Shown piece by piece: positions 60,723-64,000 of a stretch of DNA of 64,000 nucleotides. This stretch comes from Verrucomicrobiota bacterium. Lineage in GTDB: Bacteria; Verrucomicrobiota; Verrucomicrobiia; Chthoniobacterales; Xiphinematobacteraceae. The first letter of the stretch is position 1; every line of letters begins with the position of its first letter. The stretch covers positions 1-64,000 of the forward strand of contig JAHFTB010000011.1 of assembly GCA_023269545.1 (NCBI GenBank), read 5' to 3'. Made by a program: the position numbers and the translations under genes. The notes under the pieces are model-generated. The model did not search any database, was not told the origin of the DNA, and saw only the letters and a program-made list of their open reading frames with translations.

Positions 60723-61990
60723 GGGGATGAGGAAGAGCGATCCGATGAGGAAGAATCTTGCGGTAGAGGAGAAATAAGAACTTCCAAGATACGTTTGCGA
60801 GAAACTCGCTGGACTTTCACTTCCCAGTTTTTCAGAAGCATCGAGGAGCCGGATTTTGGGAGCTGTCCAAAATGTTCAATGAGCAATCCTCCTATCGTAT
60901 GAGGAGAGAACGTGGAGGTATCCAGGCCAAGTACTTCTCCCAGATCATCAAGACGAGCGCTGCCGCTTGCCAAGACATTTCCGTTTCTCATTTTTTCGAT
61001 GGAAAGAGTGGAGCCTTCTTCTCCCAGAATTTCCTCAAGAATATCCACCTGGGTGACAAGTCCCTCCAGACCTCCGTATTCGTCAAGAAGAAGAGCCATG
61101 CTTTGACGATGAGTTTGGAAGGCAATGAGGAGATTAAGCAAAGGAATCGTTTCGGGAACAAAGGACGGGGGCTTGAGCATTTCGGTATAGTGGCCCTGAG
61201 GGGCAAGAAGGAATTCTTGCACATCCAGAATGCCGAGGATCTCATCCGGTGTTTCTCCTCGTACGGGAACTCGACGGTGTCTGCCTGTTCGGAGGAAGGA
61301 AGCGGCATCGGAGTTTGACAAATTATCGGATAGGATGAAGGCGTCTACCCGCGGAACCATACAATGATTCGCTGTTTCAAAGGAGAGTCTGATAATTTTT
61401 CGAAGTATCGCGGCTTCTTCTCCTCGCAGGCCTCCTTCCTCTTTGGCCATCTCAAGCAATGATTGCATTTCGTCGAGCGACAAAGCTTCGGCAGGAAGAA
61501 CTGGGTGGCCGCTTAAACGGGTCATCCAATGATCATGCCATGTCAGCATGATACGAACGATGGGTCCGAGTAATTGATGAAGCATACATACGAGGGGCCA
61601 AGAGATCGATAAAATCTTAGTAGGCTGGGCCAGCCCGATCAATTTGGGAAGGAGTTCACAGAAGAGGATCACTCCGGCGAAAAGTAATACGGCTGCGATC
61701 CAACCCGGAAAATAAGCGTCCAATATTCGTGTGTCCATCCACCACAGACAAACGAAAATAAGTGGAAGCGTTACCAAGTTATCCGCAATATGAATGGCAC
61801 TCAGAACTTCTCGGCGAGAGCGTAGCAGTTCTTCGAGCTTTTCCCCGAGTATTTTATTCTTTTGGCGAGCCACCTGCCTCATAGTCTCGGTCAAAGCGGA
61901 AAAGGAGGTTTCTACCATGGAAAGAAGTGCCGAGGTGATGACCAAGAAAATACCCAGGGGAAGAAGCAACAGGTGGGTAATTTCGTTCAT
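60719..61990 (-). CDS. CNNM/CorC-family membrane protein with CBS and transporter-associated domains (first of pair)
   Basis: 423 residues. The CNNM (DUF21) membrane domain (LLPLGIFLVITSALLSMVETSFSAL at the start, then two more segments) is followed by a CBS pair (about 210-325, RVDAFILSDNLSNSDAASFL and LLLDEYGGLEGLVTQVDILEEILGE) and a C-terminal CorC/HlyC domain (SARLDDLGEVLGLDTSTF to VQRVSRKRILEVLI). The DEYGG motif is characteristic. Both genes of this pair probably act together, for example as a heteromeric magnesium/divalent-ion system; this is inference from the tandem arrangement. Confidence 0.9.
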   Translation of the reverse strand: MNEITHLLLLPLGIFLVITSALLSMVETSFSALTETMRQVARQKNKILGEKLEELLRSRREVLSAIHIADNLVTLPLIFVCLWWMDTRILDAYFPGWIAAVLLFAGVILFCELLPKLIGLAQPTKILSISWPLVCMLHQLLGPIVRIMLTWHDHWMTRLSGHPVLPAEALSLDEMQSLLEMAKEEGGLRGEEAAILRKIIRLSFETANHCMVPRVDAFILSDNLSNSDAASFLRTGRHRRVPVRGETPDEILGILDVQEFLLAPQGHYTEMLKPPSFVPETIPLLNLLIAFQTHRQSMALLLDEYGGLEGLVTQVDILEEILGEEGSTLSIEKMRNGNVLASGSARLDDLGEVLGLDTSTFSPHTIGGLLIEHFGQLPKSGSSMLLKNWEVKVQRVSRKRILEVLISPLPQDSSSSDRSSSSP

Positions 61991-62133
61991 TTCTTATAAA
62001 TACGAACACTCAAAGAGCTTGTCGTCAACCGGAGCATGGAAACATAGTTTGAATACTTTGTCCTGACATGACCAGGATTTCAAGGGAGAGAGGAATCGTG
62101 ACTTTGCGTATTTTGGTTGGTAACGTTTTCTGA

Positions 62134-62610
62134 ATGAGCAAGTCCTTGCGTTTGGAAACGCTGATGGAAGGCTGCGGTGGTACGGATGCCAAGGCTTGTT
62201 ACCATGCTTATTTTCTCTGTTTTAATGATGCCAGGTACTATGAGGCTCATGATGTACTGGAATATGCTTGGCTGAAGCTTTCGCCAGCGGAAGGCATGTT
62301 TTTTAAAGGACTCATTCAATTGGCAGGAGCATTTGTTCATCTTCAAAAACAATATTTGCGTCCCTACCATTACAAGTTTGGAGGGCGTTTGAGGCCGGCC
62401 AAGCGGTTGTTCTGGGTTGCTTCCAAAAATTTGCATCCGTACTTCCCCAAACATATGGGGCTGGATGTTGCTGTAGCATTGAAGGTTTGTGAGTTTCTGG
62501 AAGGGAAAATTGCTGCCAGTGGCTATCAATATAATCCATGGCGGCCGGAAAATGCCCCCTATTTCGAAGAGAAGGCGGACATGTGGTATTTGCGGATGCG
62601 TGGAGTGTAA
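62134..62610 (+). CDS. DUF309-like small protein
   Basis: 158 residues. The helical signature HAYFLCFNDARYYEAHDVLEYAW followed by FFKGLIQLAGAFVHLQKQY matches DUF309, a widespread bacterial family with an EAHEVLE-type motif and no agreed function. No membrane segment or signal. The start may be the first ATG (62134, MSKSLRL). It stands alone between the CNNM pair and the permease. Confidence 0.8.
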   Translation: MSKSLRLETLMEGCGGTDAKACYHAYFLCFNDARYYEAHDVLEYAWLKLSPAEGMFFKGLIQLAGAFVHLQKQYLRPYHYKFGGRLRPAKRLFWVASKNLHPYFPKHMGLDVAVALKVCEFLEGKIAASGYQYNPWRPENAPYFEEKADMWYLRMRGV

Positions 62611-62823
62611 AAACTCAAATTTTTTCGAGAGGACAGGCATGGTCTGCAATCTTCCGGATATGAGTCGCCAAGCTGCCGAAGTTTTTTTCTTCCAAAAACA
62701 CATATTTCATATATGAATTAAGGTATTAATGGTCTCAAGAATAGCCATTCAATCCATTCAAGGTGAATAGCTTGCCTGAAAGGGGAGGTATTACCTGGAG
62801 AACATTTCGTATATCCTTCACGC

Positions 62824-64000
62824 ATGAGCGAGTCACAATTTCCAGCAGACGGGAGCGTTTTAGAATCGCATGAGACTGGGACCGTGCAGGGAGGGGAGAT
62901 CTCTTTGGAGGTTTGGAGGGAAGAGACACGGTTTGATAGGATCGATATGGGCTGGATTATTCTCAGTATTGGGATGGCGATAGGTGCCGGAATCGTTTTT
63001 CTACCAGTCCAAGTGGGAATAGTGGGTTTGTGGAGTTTTCTTGTTTCTGCTGCAGTCGCATATCCTGCTCTGTATCTGTTCCAAAGACTTTTTATCAATA
63101 CCGTGGCGGAGTCAAAAGTGTGCAGCGACTATCCTGGCGTCATTTCAGGATATCTTGGCAAGAATTGGGGTGTGGCGCTTGGCATTCTTTATTTTTGTAT
63201 GCTGGTTATCTGGATCTGCGTTTATTTGACTGCCATTACTAATGATAGTGCTTCGTATCTCCAAACATTTGGAGTGACTAAAAATTTGCTTTCTAAAAAT
63301 CCTCTTTATTCGCTGATTTTAATCAGCGGCCTGGTATGGATCGCATCCGGAGGGGAAAAATTCGTTTTCAAGATATCGACATTCATGGTGCTTGCGAAGC
63401 TAGGAATCGTGGCTTTTTTAGGTATAGTGATGATTCGACTTTGGAATCCTGATAATATCGGTGCGCTGGATTCTTCCGGAGTCCTTATCAAGCAAAGCAT
63501 CATCACGCTGCCTTTTACTCTCACGTCAATATTGTTTATTCAGACCTTGAGTCCGATGGTAATTTTCTATCGAATGCGCGAAAAATACCCCCAAGTGGCG
63601 CGTTATAAGGCGCTCCGTGCGATGAATGTCGCCTTTCTGATCTTATTCGTAACAGTCTTTTTCTACGCGATATCTTTTACTTTGGCATTGGGACATCATG
63701 AAGCTGAACTTGCTTTTCAACATAATATATCGGCAGTGGCGATAGCCGCGAAATTTTTTCCTCCTAGTCTGGCAATAGTCCTAGGGATTGCTTTGAATAT
63801 ATTTGCTGTGGTGACAGCATTTTTCGGCGTTTATTTAGGCTTTCATGAAGCATGTCGCGGATTAACGCTGAATATCTTTCATCGATTTTGCCCCGCAGGG
63901 GAATTAAATCAGGCGTGGCTCAATCGAAGTATTCAATGGTTTGTTGTTGTGCTAGGGTGGGGTGTCGTTACTTTGAACATCCCTATTCTGTACTTCACAT
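62824..64000 (+). CDS. Amino-acid permease of the HAAAP (serine/threonine-type) family, cut by the window edge
   Basis: 392 codons are visible without a stop and the frame runs off the right edge. A hydrophilic start (MSESQFPADGSVLES) of about 45 residues precedes a polytopic membrane protein. The first segment MGWIILSIGMAIGAGIVFLP is the unwound TM1 of LeuT-fold amino-acid/proton symporters and resembles SdaC/TdcC/YhaO. About ten further segments are visible, including ILFIQTLSPMVIFYRMR and FFGVYLGFHEACRGL. Substrate not certain; serine or threonine import is the family norm. A GCATGAGC start without a strong ribosome-binding site. Confidence 0.82.
   Translation, partial: MSESQFPADGSVLESHETGTVQGGEISLEVWREETRFDRIDMGWIILSIGMAIGAGIVFLPVQVGIVGLWSFLVSAAVAYPALYLFQRLFINTVAESKVCSDYPGVISGYLGKNWGVALGILYFCMLVIWICVYLTAITNDSASYLQTFGVTKNLLSKNPLYSLILISGLVWIASGGEKFVFKISTFMVLAKLGIVAFLGIVMIRLWNPDNIGALDSSGVLIKQSIITLPFTLTSILFIQTLSPMVIFYRMREKYPQVARYKALRAMNVAFLILFVTVFFYAISFTLALGHHEAELAFQHNISAVAIAAKFFPPSLAIVLGIALNIFAVVTAFFGVYLGFHEACRGLTLNIFHRFCPAGELNQAWLNRSIQWFVVVLGWGVVTLNIPILYFT

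Overview
The window looks like a chromosomal segment of a Gram-negative bacterium of the PVC group, most likely Verrucomicrobiota. It has outer-membrane genes in the order bamA, skp, lpxD. It has a complete division and cell-wall (dcw) cluster with a murC-murB fusion and a very divergent ftsZ. Its MurE carries the DNPR signature of meso-diaminopimelate-adding enzymes. A full ftsZ/ftsA/ftsQ set and the absence of a murC-ddl fusion argue against Chlamydiae. The taxonomic call is inference from gene content; there is no rRNA here.

Layout. (1) 1-17000 is an accessory stretch in which three large AT-rich genes alternate with housekeeping genes. At the left edge is a decayed IS1380-family transposase. 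Next comes a 1511-residue protein (790-5325) that reads like a clostridial large glucosylating toxin (TcdA/TcdB): an autoprocessing cysteine-protease-like domain followed by the hydrophobic pore-forming/translocation region, but no recognisable glucosyltransferase. After a phosphoglucomutase gene there is an unknown 751-residue protein with a C-terminal two-lobed membrane hairpin. After clpB there is a second, 1084-residue TcdA/TcdB translocation-domain protein (13100-16354) without the protease. (2) 17206-36621 is the dcw cluster on the minus strand, transcribed mraZ, rsmH, ftsL, ftsI, murE, murF, mraY, murD, a LysM gene, ftsW, murG, murC-murB, ddl, ftsQ, ftsA, ftsZ. Many stop/start overlaps are ATGA, and a clear three-repeat MraZ box lies upstream of mraZ. 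(3) 36900-46900 is mixed and partly decaying: a class II aldolase, an acyl desaturase, a coiled-coil membrane protein, a DJ-1/PfpI protein, a GH35 beta-galactosidase, a Spy-like protein, a broken L,D-transpeptidase, a LysM/TPR-like protein and a broken ISL3-type transposase. (4) 46909-64000 is mostly housekeeping: nuoB-nuoC, RNase D, nadC, a shortened birA, tsaD, a thioredoxin-like protein, a REC-GGDEF-EAL regulator, a HAD hydrolase, bamA-skp-lpxD, two CNNM/CorC-type CBS proteins, a DUF309-like protein, and an amino-acid permease running off the right edge.

The segment is littered with short interspersed repeats. A 79-bp MITE-like element with terminal inverted repeats occurs three times. A 65-bp family begins TATAGCGGAATTCC and contributes the stop codon of the shortened birA. 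A third family contributes part of the N-terminal coding region of the 1511-residue toxin-like gene. Together with the IS remnants and pseudogenes this suggests a genome that has carried mobile elements and is eroding, as in host-associated bacteria. The two toxin-like proteins and the two-lobed membrane protein are the best candidates for a host-interaction system. No tRNA, rRNA or CRISPR array was found by eye.
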